This document shows, one piece after another, positions 1 through 9,987 of a stretch of 34,256 nt of DNA. The DNA is from Laetiporus sulphureus 93-53. Its lineage: Eukaryota > Basidiomycota > Agaricomycetes > Polyporales > Laetiporaceae. The stretch covers positions 51,657 through 85,912 of the forward strand of contig NW_024468598.1 of the NCBI RefSeq assembly GCF_001632365.1, in the 5' to 3' direction. The notes below the pieces were generated by a model, which was given only the letters and a program-made list of their open reading frames with translations, was not told the DNA's origin and made no database searches. Each line of letters begins with the position of its first letter. Positions within the stretch are counted from its first letter, which is position 1. The translations under genes were made by a program, and so were the position numbers.

Positions 1-264
1 GGGCGCAGCTTGGCGCCATCGAAGGTCGGCTTGATTGCGAAGTCGGTGTCTTCGGAGTGGTTCATGAAGTCGCAGACGAAGTTCTGAAATGTGGCGTTCA
101 ATATTTTAGCAGAGTATGTTACCAGGGCATACACGTACCTTTCCGATGATGCTTTCAATATAGCACGTAGTGATAGCAGCGTCGAAGTCGACGTCGACGT
201 TGAATTCCGTGCACTTGATGCCGTCCATGGCGATGCCAATGTCGAAATCCTGGAAGCGCGGCAT
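1..264 (-). CDS. 5' end of a partial hypothetical protein, possibly DUF7918
   Basis: Two exons of a minus-strand gene that continues beyond the left edge. Exon 1 runs 264 to 139 (42 codons, beginning MPRFQDFDIGIAMDG). A 55-nt intron occupies 138-84 with GTACGT donor and TTTCAG acceptor. Exon 2 runs from 83 to the edge in phase 0 and reads NFVCDFMNHSEDTDF onward. The start is the first ATG of the open frame; the frame upstream is also open, so a longer N-terminus is not excluded. The run CYIESIIGKNF, followed by a basic and acidic strand-like region, resembles the N-terminus of DUF7918 proteins, a basidiomycete family of unknown function. That match is from memory of the family pattern and is tentative. 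No signal peptide is visible. Confidence 0.55.
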
Positions 265-789
265 ATTGAGGTAAAATGTTCGCAAAGAGTATGGAAAGCG
301 CGAGCGCGATGGGTGCCGGAGCGACTGAGTGTGGTATGAGGGAGAGAGAGAGATACTGCGCAAGGCCCGCAAGTCGAACGATGGGCCAACAGAATGTCAA
401 CAAATGGGGCACCCACTCACCGCGTGTGGGATGGTGAATCACGCGTCGGAGTCTCGCGCAGGCGATAACTGCGATCTCCGTGCGAAATCGGCAGCTACCA
501 TTGGTATTCTAGGCCTTGATGATTTTGAGGATAACGGCCGTGAGTGACAACCTGTCCTACATAGATGTGTGGCTCAAAGAAATACTGTCTGAGGTGTCAC
601 TGAGCAGAGCTGAACGCGGATGTCCTCTTCATACATAGCCGCTGTGGTTGTCCAACTCTATGGCAGCCACAACCAAAGAAAGGCGCCCACGGAAAGTGAG
701 CGTTTATCCTGTAGCGCCCGGAATCAGCCACAAGCGCGATTCGGACCGTAAAGGTAAGCCCGATAGTCTCGGTTACGCTGTACCACCTT
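265..789. other. Intergenic, no gene seen
   Basis: About 0.5 kb upstream of the left-edge gene. Only short frames without splice support occur. A purine-rich GA run lies near 340-353. I see no RNA gene or repeat. Confidence 0.5.
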
Positions 790-951
790 ACTTATCATCG
801 ACGCTCACGTTGGTTCGGATTGCGCGATGTGCTATCTCTGTGAGGCCTTCGTCGGACTGGCATTCTTATTATACGCTGCGTCGATTCTTCTTGCCTAAGT
901 GATTGTGCCGCCCGAGAGACAGAACGTGGTGCTGCTGGCAATACTCCTGCG

Positions 952-2112
952 ATGGCTTCCACCGACGATCTCCCACCTCTCAACCATTCACAAGAGTTCC
1001 AACTCACCCAGTCGCCCAACCCGCAGTGGCACTACGGGCAGAAGGTTGCCGACACTCCTGAGGGCAGAGCGTGGATGGAGGGCGAGAAGGCCGGTTGGAA
1101 GGTTGTCGATACGGCGAAAGAGGATCCCATGTACGTCGCTTGGCTGTCGATATTGAGGGGTTGCGCTGAGGAAGTGTGGATTCATCGCAGGAAAGTGTAT
1201 TCGCTCATGAACAGCGGGATTGTCCCGCGACCGATTGCGTTCGTGTCTACGGTCTCGGAGAGTGGAGTGGAGAACATCTCGCCGTTCAGGTATGCCGTGC
1301 GCTGCTGGTCTTCGTCTCGAGTTAAGCTCACAGACCGAATGGTAGCTGGTTTAACATGGTGCAGCATAGTTCTGTTCATTGTTACTGACTTGACAGTTGA
1401 CTATTTGGCACAGGTGACACAGAACCCACCGCTCGTGTTCATCTCATGCACCAACGGCCCCAAACGCGTCAAGGACACGACGAGCAACATCAAGTCTACG
1501 AAAGGTTTTACCGTCAACCTCATCAGCGAGCCATGGGTGGAGGCGGCAAATGCGTGCTCCATTGATGCGCCCTCGGGAGTCAGCGAGTGGCCACTGAGCG
1601 GACTAACGAAGGAGCCAAGCGTAGGTATTTTAACTCTGCAATTGAATGCGGCAGAGCTTCCATATCGTACCCAGATACACGTTAAGGCGCCGCGAGTAAA
1701 GGAGAGCGCGTTCAGCATGGAATGCGAGGTGCGCCGCAGCAGCTCACTGAAGTTGAAATCTGAGTCTTGATCACATGCCCCGCATCCAGCTGTACCAAGC
1801 AATCGAAATTGTTCACCCGGATACCGGTGTGAACACGAACACGATGATCCTTGGGCTGGTCAAGTACATTCATGTCCGCAAGGACATACTGAACGAGCGG
1901 GACACTGTCGATCCAGCAAAGTTCAAGGTAGTCGGGCGGTTGAGCGGCCTCGCATATGCTCACATCGAGAGCGCGTACACGCTGAAGAGACCGGTGTGGG
2001 CTGAGGAAGAGAAGAGAATACAGGCCGCATTGAGTGGCTCGTCATCTGGCGGTAAGCTAAAGTATTGTCATCACTAGCTAAAACCCAATGATTGACTGAT
2101 TTCCCAGCTTAA
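952..2112 (+). CDS. Flavin-reductase-like (FMN-binding split barrel) protein, copy 1
   Basis: Proposed exons are 952-1130, 1191-1289, 1365-1620, 1675-1728, 1790-2051 and 2108-2112, giving 284 aa in frame. Introns of 60, 75, 54, 61 and 56 nt all have GT-AG ends; the last has a clear TTGACTGATTTCCCAG branch and acceptor. Motifs fit the flavin reductase-like (DIM6/NTAB) family, which binds FMN and often acts in flavin reduction or oxygenation: SGIVPRPIAFVST (residues 68-80), GVENISPF, FTVNLISEPWVEAANA, then KAPRVKESAFSMECE. No signal peptide is seen, so it is probably cytosolic. The splice before VTQNPP is doubtful: the expected short S-(W/Y)-F-N-Q segment is missing, and the in-frame acceptor (1364) inserts a hydrophobic stretch. 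Introns 1 and 3 are multiples of three without stops. It could be a functional paralog or an early pseudogene. Confidence 0.7.
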
Positions 2113-2399
2113 AGATGTGAATTTGTCTTGCATGTTGACTATGCATGGGGCCCTCCTGTCATACTCGATCTACTATTTGACCTTCTAGACCACATTATCT
2201 GTCAACGCGTAGTGTGTCATACGGTAACTTGCGCATTCTGGCAAGCCGATACAGCTCAGTCGCCCATTATATATCTTGAATGTGCTGGGGGGAAGTTGAT
2301 ATTCACAACGCGCATCAAGCGCCGACTACCTCCCGAATTGGCAAGTGAGTAGGAACGCGACATGTAGCACACGTGACGAGTCAGGCTGACCTGCATACC

Positions 2400-2406
2400 A
2401 TATAAT
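2400..2406 (+). promoter_or_regulatory. TATA-like element of coiled-coil gene copy 1
   Basis: ATATAAT lies about 122 bp upstream of the start codon, at the position matching a better TATA box in the second copy (5434-5440). The copy 1 version is one or two bases off consensus. Confidence 0.4.
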
Positions 2407-2527
2407 GCAGCGCCACCACCAGCCGCTCCGCAACATATTTACGCCGGAAGAGCTTACAACTCACCAGTGCACCATCCTTCATTGTACTCTCGTTTCACAA
2501 CCACCATTTACGAACATTTCAACAGCC

Positions 2528-3265
2528 ATGGGACTGTTCGGTTTGTCGAAGTCTGGCGGCGCGTCTGATGACCCCGAAATCCGCCAACTCGAGAGGATGA
2601 CGACCTCTGAAGCGCGGACCGACCAGAAGACCGTCGACCATGCGATCAAGGATCTGAAGGACGCGGGCAAGACGCACAACAAGAGCGTCAAGGTGCGTGG
2701 GTCGAGGGATGGATGGGACGCGGCTGACGCGCAGATGGAAGGCTGCAGACAAGGCGCAGCATGCGCTCGACAAGGCGGTCAAGAATGAACATAAGACTGC
2801 CGCGGCGATAAACGAAGCCCAGCACCAGCATGAGAGCGCCATTGCCGACCAGCGCAATGCTTCGAAGACACTGGAGGTCGGTCTTCAATCTATTCCGTCC
2901 CACAATGCACGATGTAACTGACATTGCCCCTATCATCAGCTGAACAAAGAACACGAGTTGCGCCTTGGGCAGGACCTGCAGAAGCAGCGTGAGGCTGTTA
3001 ATCAGACGCAGCAGCGCAAAGCTTCGAATGACGTGAGTGATTTCAATGGCGATTCAACACTGCGGTCGGCTCACGTCGCCATACATAGGTCATGCGCGAG
3101 TCCAAGCTCGCCCGTGTTCACGAGCAAGCTGCCGACCGAGCACGGACGGGCAGCTTCGAAGCAAACAACGGCCCTGCAGCATCCGGCGCAAACACAGGAA
3201 CTGCCGACATTGCTCACGAGAAGACGCAGGCGGCGACCCCGGTCGGTCACAATAGTCTGCGGTGA
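2528..3265 (+). CDS. Small charged coiled-coil protein, copy 1
   Basis: Exons 2528-2692, 2742-2876, 2940-3032 and 3089-3265 join in phase 0 to 189 aa. The start sits in a strong GCCATGG context and begins MGLFGLSKSGG. After a short glycine/serine head, the protein is a long, highly charged alpha-helical segment (about residues 16-145). It is rich in A, K, E, Q, H and D with few prolines, and reads as a coiled coil; the tail from about 150 is glycine/alanine/asparagine-rich. There is no signal peptide or membrane segment. I recognise no named domain; it looks like a basidiomycete hypothetical family. The first intron (2693-2741, 49 nt) needs an AAG acceptor to keep phase; a CAG eight bases earlier would break the frame. 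The second copy repeats this arrangement, which supports it. Confidence 0.75.
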
Positions 3266-3966
3266 GAACACGGCGATTTAATTTACGACGTGTCATGTGC
3301 GATAAATTTTGGCTGCTCGCGCTCGGGCAGATCTATCAGGACCTTTATTCTCTTCTATACCTCTTGTGTTCTACTCTCGCTACAATTAGGTATCAGGTAC
3401 TATGAGCCACATGGTAATCCATTCATGTTGATACCCTCTCACCACTGGCAAATGAGGCGATATCCTGGGATTATCTCTCAGCTACCGCAAAGCCAATACA
3501 GGATTAAAATCATTTCGTAATGCGAACAAGTTTCAGCAGGATTTGATTACAGGAAAACAAGGAGTGTAGACTGCGGTACTAACCCTTAGGCGCTGGCGCA
3601 CGTATGTCAAGAAGGGCAACCCGCAAACCTCGGGGCCACTGCAGCTGGTTTTGCGTAAATGCCTTGACGCTGGCTATGATGGTTTCTGGTAGCCTGACAA
3701 GCGTGCTGCATAGACTATTAACCATCACTAGACTATCTGCACAGTCCATGCTGGCACCGGTCTTTCTTATATCTAGTTACCGCATCCGCGTTTTAAACGC
3801 GCTTGAAACGGATCATCGACGCTCATGCTGGTTCGGATTGCGCGACGTGCTATCGTGAGACCTTCGTCGGACTGGCATTACCAGTACACGCTGTGCCGAC
3901 TCCTCTTGTCTCGGTGACGGTGTCACTCAAGGAACAGAAGGTACCAATGCTGGTAATACTCCTGCG
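3266..3966. other. Intergenic between the two duplication units
   Basis: Holds the 3' flank of unit 1 (to about 3475), about 330 bp of unmatched sequence (3476-3805), and the upstream flank of unit 2. No gene is visible in the unmatched part. Confidence 0.5.
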
Positions 3967-5107
3967 ATGGTTTCCACCAACAGCCTCCCATCCCTCAACT
4001 CTTCACAAGAGTTCCAACTCACTCAGTCGCCCAACCCACAGTGGCACTATGGGCAGAAGGTTGCTGACACTCCGGAGGGCAGAGCGTGGATGGAGGGCGA
4101 GAAGGCCGGTTGAAAGGTTGTCGACACGGCGAAGGAGGATCCCATGTACGTCGCTTGGACGCCGATATTGAGGGATTGCACTGAGGATGTGTGGATCATC
4201 GCAGGAAAGCGTATTCGCTCATGAACAGCGGGGATTGTTTTGAGACCGATTGCGTTCGTGTTCATGGTCTCGGAGAGCGGAGCGGAGAACATCTCGCCGT
4301 TCAGGTACGTCGTGCGCTACTGATCTTCATCTCCAGTTGAACTCACAGAGCGACAATAGAGCTCACTTACATTGATAATGACTTGATGGTAGACTATTCG
4401 ACGCAGGTCACACAGAACCCACCACTCGTGTTCATCTCGTGCATCAGCGGTCCCAAGCGCGTCAAGGACATGACGAACAACATCAAGTCCTCGAGAGGCT
4501 TTACGGTAAACCTCATCAGCGAGCCATGGGTGGAGGCGGCAAATGCGTGCTCCACTGATGCGCCCTCGGAAGTGAGCGGGTGGCCACTGAGCGGACTAAT
4601 GAAGGAGCAAGGCGTTGGTGTTCTTAAACTCTGCAAGTGAATGCGGCCGAGTTCTACATCGTACCTAGATACATGTCAAGGCGCCGCGAGTAAAGGAGAG
4701 CGCATTCGGCATGGAATGCGAGGTACACCGCAGCAGCGCAACCATGCCGGATATTCTCACCTCAATTACATGCCCCGTATCCAGTTATACCAAGCAATCG
4801 ACATTGTTCACCCGGAGACCGGTGTAAACATGAACACGATGATCCCCGGGCTGGTCAAGTACAGTCACGTCCGCAAAGACATACTGAACGAGCGGGGTAC
4901 TGTCGATCCAGCGAAGTTCAAGGTAATCAGCGGCTGGATGACCTCGCGTATGCTCATATCGAGAGCGCGTACACGCTGCAAATACCGGTGTGGGCTGAGG
5001 AAGAGGAGAGAATACAGGCCACATTGAGTGGCTAGTCATCTGGCGGTACGCTATAAACATTATCATCACTAGCTTAGACCCCCTGGCTGACTTGTTGCCT
5101 AGCTTAA
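3967..5107 (+). pseudogene. Flavin-reductase-like gene, copy 2, inactivated
   Basis: Aligns along its length with the gene at 952-2112, from the ATG at 3967 (MVSTNSLPSLNSSQEF) to the equivalent stop at 5105-5107. Several lesions are visible. Codon 49 is TGA (4111-4113) where copy 1 has TGG for tryptophan. One base is inserted near 4229-4243, within the SGIVPRP motif. One base is lost near 4922-4945, shifting the C-terminal frame. A TAG (5033-5035) replaces a serine codon in the ancestral frame. Most splice signals remain recognisable, including a first intron opening GTACGT at 4145. The block LISEPWVEAANACS is preserved in one frame, which shows common descent. I infer it no longer makes a full-length protein. 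Confidence 0.8.
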
Positions 5108-5562
5108 TGTTGTGGATTTGTCTTTCATAGTTGACTCCTGCAAGATTTCATCCTCGATCTATTGACCTATTGGACCACATAGTCTGTCATGCTTGGTGCA
5201 TCGTACCGCTTATCATGCATCGTGGCAAGCCGGTAAAGTCCAGTCGCCCTGTAGCTTGTGGCATGTGCTGAGGGAAAACAATATTCACCCAGATGCGCCA
5301 CAACCCGCATCAAGCGCCGATGCCCTCCCGAATCGGCAAGTGAGTAGGAACGCGACGCGGGACGCGTGACGTCACACGCAGGGACAGGAGCGGGGTCAGG
5401 CTGACCTGTGATGACGCCGCCTCCCCCGCACACTATATAAAGCGGCGCCACTGCCCGCCGCGTCCGCCACATCTTTGCACTTTGCACACGCCACTTACGG
5501 CTCACCATCCCTCACTGTGCTCTCGTTTCATAAACGCCGTTTACGAACACTTTTGAACAACC
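5108..5562. other. Upstream spacer of coiled-coil gene copy 2
   Basis: The spacer holds no coding sequence I can support. It contains a GC-rich proximal region and the TATA box listed separately. It is related to 2113-2527 but much diverged. Confidence 0.5.
5434..5440 (+). promoter_or_regulatory. TATA box of coiled-coil gene copy 2
   Basis: TATATAA, followed by AGCGGCGCC, lies 123 bp upstream of the ATG at 5563. It is a strong match to the core promoter consensus, and its position is conserved with copy 1. Confidence 0.6.
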
Positions 5563-6311
5563 ATGGGACTGTTCGGTCCGTCGAAGTCTGGCAGCGCGAC
5601 TGAAGACCCCGAAATCCGCCAACTCGAGAAGGTCATCTCCTCCGAAGCGCGGAACGATCAGAAGAACGTCGACCATGCGATCAAGGATTTGAAGGGTGCC
5701 GGCACCACGCACAATAAGAGTGTCAAGGTGCGTGCGTCGAGGGATGGATGGGACGCCGCTGACACGGAAGGGAGAAGGCTGCAGACAAGGCGCAGCATGA
5801 GCTCGACAAGGCAATAGAGAATGAACACAAGGCTGCTGCGGCGCTGAACAAGGCCGAGCACCAGCATGAGAGCGCCATTGCCGACCAGCGCAACGCCGCG
5901 AAGACGCTGGAGGTCGGTCTGCAGTCTATTTCTTCCCACAATGCACAATGTGACTGACATTGACTCATTATTAGCTGAAGAAGCAGCAAGAGGCGCGCCT
6001 CGAGCAGGACCTGCACAAGCAGCATGAGGCCGTCGTCGAGATACAGCAGCGCAAAGCTTCCAATGACGTGAGTTTTTTCAATGACGGTTCAAGACTACAG
6101 TTCACGTTACCATACCTAGGCCATGCGCGAGTCCAAGCTCGCCCGTGTTCACGAGCAGGCCGCCTCCCGAGCACGGTCGGGCAGCCTCGACGGGAGCAAC
6201 GGCCCCGCTGCATCCGGCGCCGCCACGGGCGCAGGTACGGGCACCACCCATGTTGCCCACGGGAAGACGCGGTCAGCGACAGTGGGCGCTAATGACAGTA
6301 GTCTGCGGTGA
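5563..6311 (+). CDS. Small charged coiled-coil protein, copy 2
   Basis: Exons 5563-5727, 5778-5912, 5975-6067 and 6120-6311 join in phase to 194 aa. Intron positions and phases are the same as in the copy at 2528-3265. Exons 1-3 have identical lengths (165, 135 and 93 nt). The protein starts MGLFGPSKSGSATEDPE, has a long heptad-like charged helix rich in A/K/E/Q, and ends in a G/A/T-rich tail five residues longer than in copy 1. There are no frameshifts or stops, and most differences are conservative, which suggests both copies are kept. The first intron again uses an AAG acceptor (5776-5777). Function is unknown; no catalytic or membrane motif is visible. Confidence 0.78.
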
Positions 6312-7377
6312 ACACACGACGACCCAGTTTACGACATGTTATGATGTGCATCGTACTTTGGCTGCCTACGCTCGGGCAGATATATACGATTTTCTTCTAT
6401 ACCTTTTGTGTTCTATCCTCGCTTCAATTAGGTATCATAGGCCCTACAATGATCCATTAATGTCTCTGATCCCTTCTCACCAAATGATGCGATACCCTGG
6501 GATTGTCGAAGTCACTTCTGATGCATACGGATGAACCCAATCTATGCAAGTTGAGATGTACAGTCAATCGTAGATGGGCAATAAAGATGTTGCAGACGGT
6601 GAGGGATGCGGAAATGTGTGTGAGGTGCCACTTCCGTCACCGATCTCAAGTGGGTTCCCACGCCACCCCGAGCCGCTGCACGAGCTCTCAACCAATCGAC
6701 GCGACGCACGACGCTGGAACTTGCCTTTGTCGAAGACACAATGTGGCTTCGGGCCCCACCCTTTCAAGTACTACGAAGTACTACGGGGACGTACGCTTTA
6801 AATAGCGGTGGGAAAATATAAAAATAACTAGTCAATTGACAATCGAAACAACATAAAACACCGGCTCGATGACGTATATTAGACACCAACCATTCAGGAC
6901 AATGTCAAAACGCTTATGCACAGACTTCGAGGAACGGGGGTGGGAGGCTTCATGTACATAGCTGGCGAGAGCCATCTCAGGGTCGGGTCGGGTAACCTAT
7001 GTCAGTGGAAAGAGCCCTCCCGGCCAAAAATAGCGGAGCACACCAATTGAAGTCTTATGTCCAAATTTGACACATCATTTAGGCTGATGCTCATATAACA
7101 GTGCTGGACTACCGACTCGAGGCGTATGATGATCGGCTACTCAACGAGACGATCAGCATGCCTGTTTCCCGTAGGCCATTGATAACCTGTAATGCTCGTC
7201 TGCGTGTTGCATCTTGTATGGATGTCACCTTCATTGCTGACCAGGAGATAATCGTCTATTCTTAGAATCAGATGTACGTCCGAGCGATGCCATGTGCCCG
7301 ACGTCGCTGTCGGCTGATGTGCTTCTAAGTTAGAAGATCCGCCTAGCCGCACATAAGCGGCATAGGGACGTAGTACT

Positions 7378-7402
7378 CCTCGCGGGTACGCGGGTACGCG
7401 AG
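7378..7402. repeat. Short direct repeat inside an inverted repeat
   Basis: GCGGGTACG occurs twice in tandem, flanked by CTCGCG on the left and CGCGAG on the right, so the block can also form a hairpin. It lies about 300 bp upstream of the ICMT-like gene. Confidence 0.5.
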
Positions 7403-7614
7403 CTTATGACAAACCACCACTGTCACCGCCGGCTACTATCGGTTTCTTTGGTAGATAGTTCGCGAAACTTCCATTCCAGATTGTGGCCGCGAAGTACCCA
7501 AATATGCAAGAAGCCTTCAGAAGGTTGCTTCGGGCACAGCTTCTGACCGAGGACTTCCAAGGCAACGTCCATAATGTTGACAATGAAAACGTATAGCAGC
7601 GAGCACACCTGAAG

Positions 7615-7620
7615 TATAAA
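7615..7620 (+). promoter_or_regulatory. TATA box of the ICMT-like gene
   Basis: TATAAA followed by GGCGCG, 86 bp upstream of the ATG at 7701. Position and sequence fit a fungal core promoter. Confidence 0.5.
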
Positions 7621-7700
7621 GGCGCGAGAGGTCAGAGCAGGAGACGGCAACTTCTGAACAGTTTCACTTGCCTACAACACCAATTCCGCGTACACGCATC

Positions 7701-8486
7701 ATGGCTCTCTTGAAGGTCCTGTTCCTGCTTGCTGCTGCCCTGAGCAACCATGTCGCATTCACCACTTCATCGTCGCCGCCACCGTCAGAGGACGGCAATG
7801 CGAAGCATGTGACACACATTGATCGCATATCCCTGAGTATGGTGAGACGGCTATTCGAGATGAACAAGGTTAGCCAGTAGCTTTCAAGTCCCGTGCATCG
7901 TGTTTGACTCAATCGCGCTTGCTAGTTCATAGGGTGGTGCGCGGCCGCGTGCGAAATCATCCTAATCATTGCGGCAGAATATCCCTCGACGACCTTCGGC
8001 AAGTTCGTATCGACCCATCCAGAGACGATGACGACCTCATCGGGCAAGCTGGCCATCAACCAGGTGTTCCTCATCGGCTTCGCCCTCAGCATCCTCGGCG
8101 TGTGCATCCGGATGGAATGTCTGCATGTTTATTGCCGTCACTTCATGTCAGAAGTGACGATCAGGACCAATGGCAAACACAGGCTGTGCAAGAACGGTCC
8201 ATATGCCGTCGTGCGGCACCCGAGTTACGTCGGCCTGTGCATGAACATCACCGGCCTCGTCTTTTGGCTCGGCAGCGCGGGCTCGTTGGTTATGGAATCG
8301 AAGTTGTTCGAGAGCGCTGTTGGGCGGACGCTCGCCTGCTTGTTTCCGGCGGGGCAGATGCTCGCAGTAGGGGTCTTGCTGAGGAAAGCGCTGAAGGAAG
8401 AAGAGTTATTCAGTGCGGATTTCCCGGAAGAGTGGGAGGAGTGGGCGAAGAGGATCCCTGACCGATTCATTCCTGGTCTCATTTAG
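7701..8486 (+). CDS. Isoprenylcysteine carboxyl methyltransferase (ICMT/Ste14)-like membrane protein
   Basis: Two exons, 7701-7868 and 7926-8486, join in phase 0 to 242 aa; the 57-nt intron has GTTAGC and GCTAG ends. The N-terminus (MALLKVLFLLAAALSNHVAF) is a signal anchor or first membrane helix. Further hydrophobic stretches follow at the exon 2 start, around residues 94-115, and at about 160-200. The motif GPYAVVRHPSYVG (147-159) is the hallmark of the ICMT/phospholipid methyltransferase fold, where Arg-His-Pro lies at the cofactor site. A C-terminal helix with acidic EEE and a closing RFIPGLI also fit. Family members methylate the C-terminal prenylcysteine of CaaX proteins in the ER membrane using S-adenosylmethionine. 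The sequence cannot exclude a paralog with another substrate; basidiomycetes often have several such genes. It converges on the kinase gene, 122 bp away. Confidence 0.8.
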
Positions 8487-8608
8487 CACATAGGCCGTAA
8501 GTAAAGTATGACTCGAGAGTGGAACCATTTACTGTATGTGCATTAGTATGCCAAAGAGCGTAGATATGAAGTTCAGGAGGTCCTGTCATGTTCCAAGTGG
8601 TTGTCGTT

Positions 8609-9987
8609 CTAAGATTCCATGCAGAGACGATCGAGCACCACTCCCACAGGTGGGCGAGCGTCCCGCTCTTGTTTCCAACACTCTTCCATCAAAATCCAAA
8701 TCGAGTCTTTGAACGGGCCCCGTGAGCCGGTAATGCCGACAGGACGCTTAGGCCGCTCCCCTCTGAAGACTCTTGATATGACGTTTGCATCGTTCGGAGA
8801 CTCGTAGAAGGGAATTTCCTCGGTAAACACCTATCTGTCTTGGTCAACGCTATATTGAAAGGACCAAGTGTTCTTACCTCCCACATGACCATAGCGAAGG
8901 CATATATGTCAGCTTCCTTAGATGGCAGCGCGTGCTCCAAGCCGAAACTCTCTGGGTCGAGGAGCTCCGGTGCCATCCAGCGGATGGTGCCGCTGCCGCA
9001 GGACCGCGTCATCGTTTCTATCGTTGTAGAGAGTCCAAAGTCCGCTATGCGCGCAACGTACTCCCAAGGAGACACTCGATCGATCAAGACATTTGCCTGG
9101 CATGAAACAGATTAGGAGTCGCTCGGCACGAGAGGTTCTGGATGGTCCGCACGCCTTTCAAATCCCCATGAGCGATTTCGTGCTGGTGCAGATAACGAAG
9201 TCCTGATGCGACATCGACCAGCTGGGCGATGTGAAGCTTAAGCGATAGTTGACGACTCATATCGTCGCATACTCACCAAGCCGATCCTGCGGTTTTCAGG
9301 AAAATGAGAGTCCCGGAGGAAGCGAACCAGAGTGCCGTTTGTCATCCAGCTGCTGACCAAGCATATGCTTGAATCGACGAGGCAGACGCCTAGGAACGGA
9401 ACGATATGCGGGTGCTTGAAATGCCTCCAGGCGACCGCTTCCTTGAAGCATTCCTGCCGTGAACACCGCCAGATGTAAGTGGCACAATCTCGCGCATGAC
9501 GGAGGTACAGTTGTATAAAGACGTACAGCACGAATCCTCGCCGGATCCCCCGCATCCTCGCGAATCATTTTCACTGCTACTGATGCACGCTGACCGCCGA
9601 CGAGCAGCGTCCCGCGGTAGACATCTGCGAACCCTCCCCTGGCCGCAGCTCCGTCTGACCTCTCCAGCTCTATCGCGTCTTGGGGGAGCCAGATCGCCTT
9701 TGGAAGCTCCCCAACCTTGCTGCATAAATATCTTAGTATCTTCAGCAATTCCACTCGTTCCGTCATGTCGAGCACGCCGTTGGTTGTTAGATGCTCCAAC
9801 GCCTGATAAATAGAACAAATCAATACGTGGCGAATGCATCGCCGAGTAAATCGTTACCGACCGTATCCAGCGATGTGAGGAGTCTCATAGGTTCCTCCAC
9901 CTTGATCTCTTCTCCTGCGGCGAGTTTGTTCCTCAACGGTCGGACGCGCTGAGGAGGCCATGATGCGTAGAGGTACATCCAAAACAT
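8609..9987 (-). CDS. Protein kinase, tyrosine-kinase-like (TKL) group
   Basis: Six minus-strand exons: 9987-9862, 9802-9527, 9453-9277, 9221-9153, 9096-8878 and 8830-8609. Introns are 59, 73, 55, 56 and 47 nt, and phases agree throughout, giving 362 aa. Kinase landmarks are present: glycine loop ARGGFADVYRG (96-106), lysine in VAVKMI (K120), the helix-C glutamate region (KEAVAWR, near 139), HGDLKGANVLI with catalytic D213, DFG (D235-G237), and APE (258-260). The C-lobe closes with ECWKQERDARPP, typical of TKL kinases. HGD replaces the canonical HRD, as in many basidiomycete kinases of this group. The helical N-terminal region (1-85) has no domain I know. It likely phosphorylates Ser/Thr; the substrate is unknown. 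The start at 9987 is the least certain part, and another exon upstream is possible. Confidence 0.8.

Larger units (their letters stand above)
790..3475 (+). repeat. Segmental tandem duplication, unit 1 (flavin gene + coiled-coil gene)
   Basis: This segment matches about 3806-6510 in the same order and orientation. The match starts at the ATCATCGACGCTCA motif (795 and 3812) and runs through both genes. It ends near the shared GATATCCTGGGAT / GATACCCTGGGAT motif (3460 and 6490). Exons are visibly more alike than introns and spacers. About 330 bp of non-repeated sequence separates the units. Boundaries are by eye, within about 30 bp. Confidence 0.8.
3806..6510 (+). repeat. Segmental tandem duplication, unit 2
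   Basis: Second copy of the segment at about 790-3475, with the same gene order and strand and a period of about 3.0 kb. The spacer upstream of the coiled-coil gene (about 5110-5560) has diverged and has a better TATA box than unit 1. See the two genes within. Confidence 0.8.
6312..7700. other. Intergenic, no gene seen
   Basis: Contains the 3' flank of duplication unit 2 (to about 6510), AT-rich sequence near 6800-6870, a GGTCGGGTCGGGTAACC run near 6981-6997 and a small nested repeat near 7378-7402. Short frames here lack splice or domain support. Confidence 0.45.

Noticed and set aside
807..822. GGTTCGGATTGC-like motif resembling a tRNA T-arm (also near 3831)
   Set aside because: No matching acceptor stem, anticodon arm or D-arm is found around it. 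It is simply part of the duplicated segment.
2528..2550. MGLFG start as an N-myristoylation signal
   Set aside because: The fifth residue of the glycine-led motif is Leu or Pro in the two copies, which does not fit the small-residue requirement.
7701..8486. ICMT-like gene as evidence for a mating-type pheromone locus
   Set aside because: No pheromone receptor or CaaX-ending precursor frame was found nearby, and ICMT-like genes occur at many unlinked sites.
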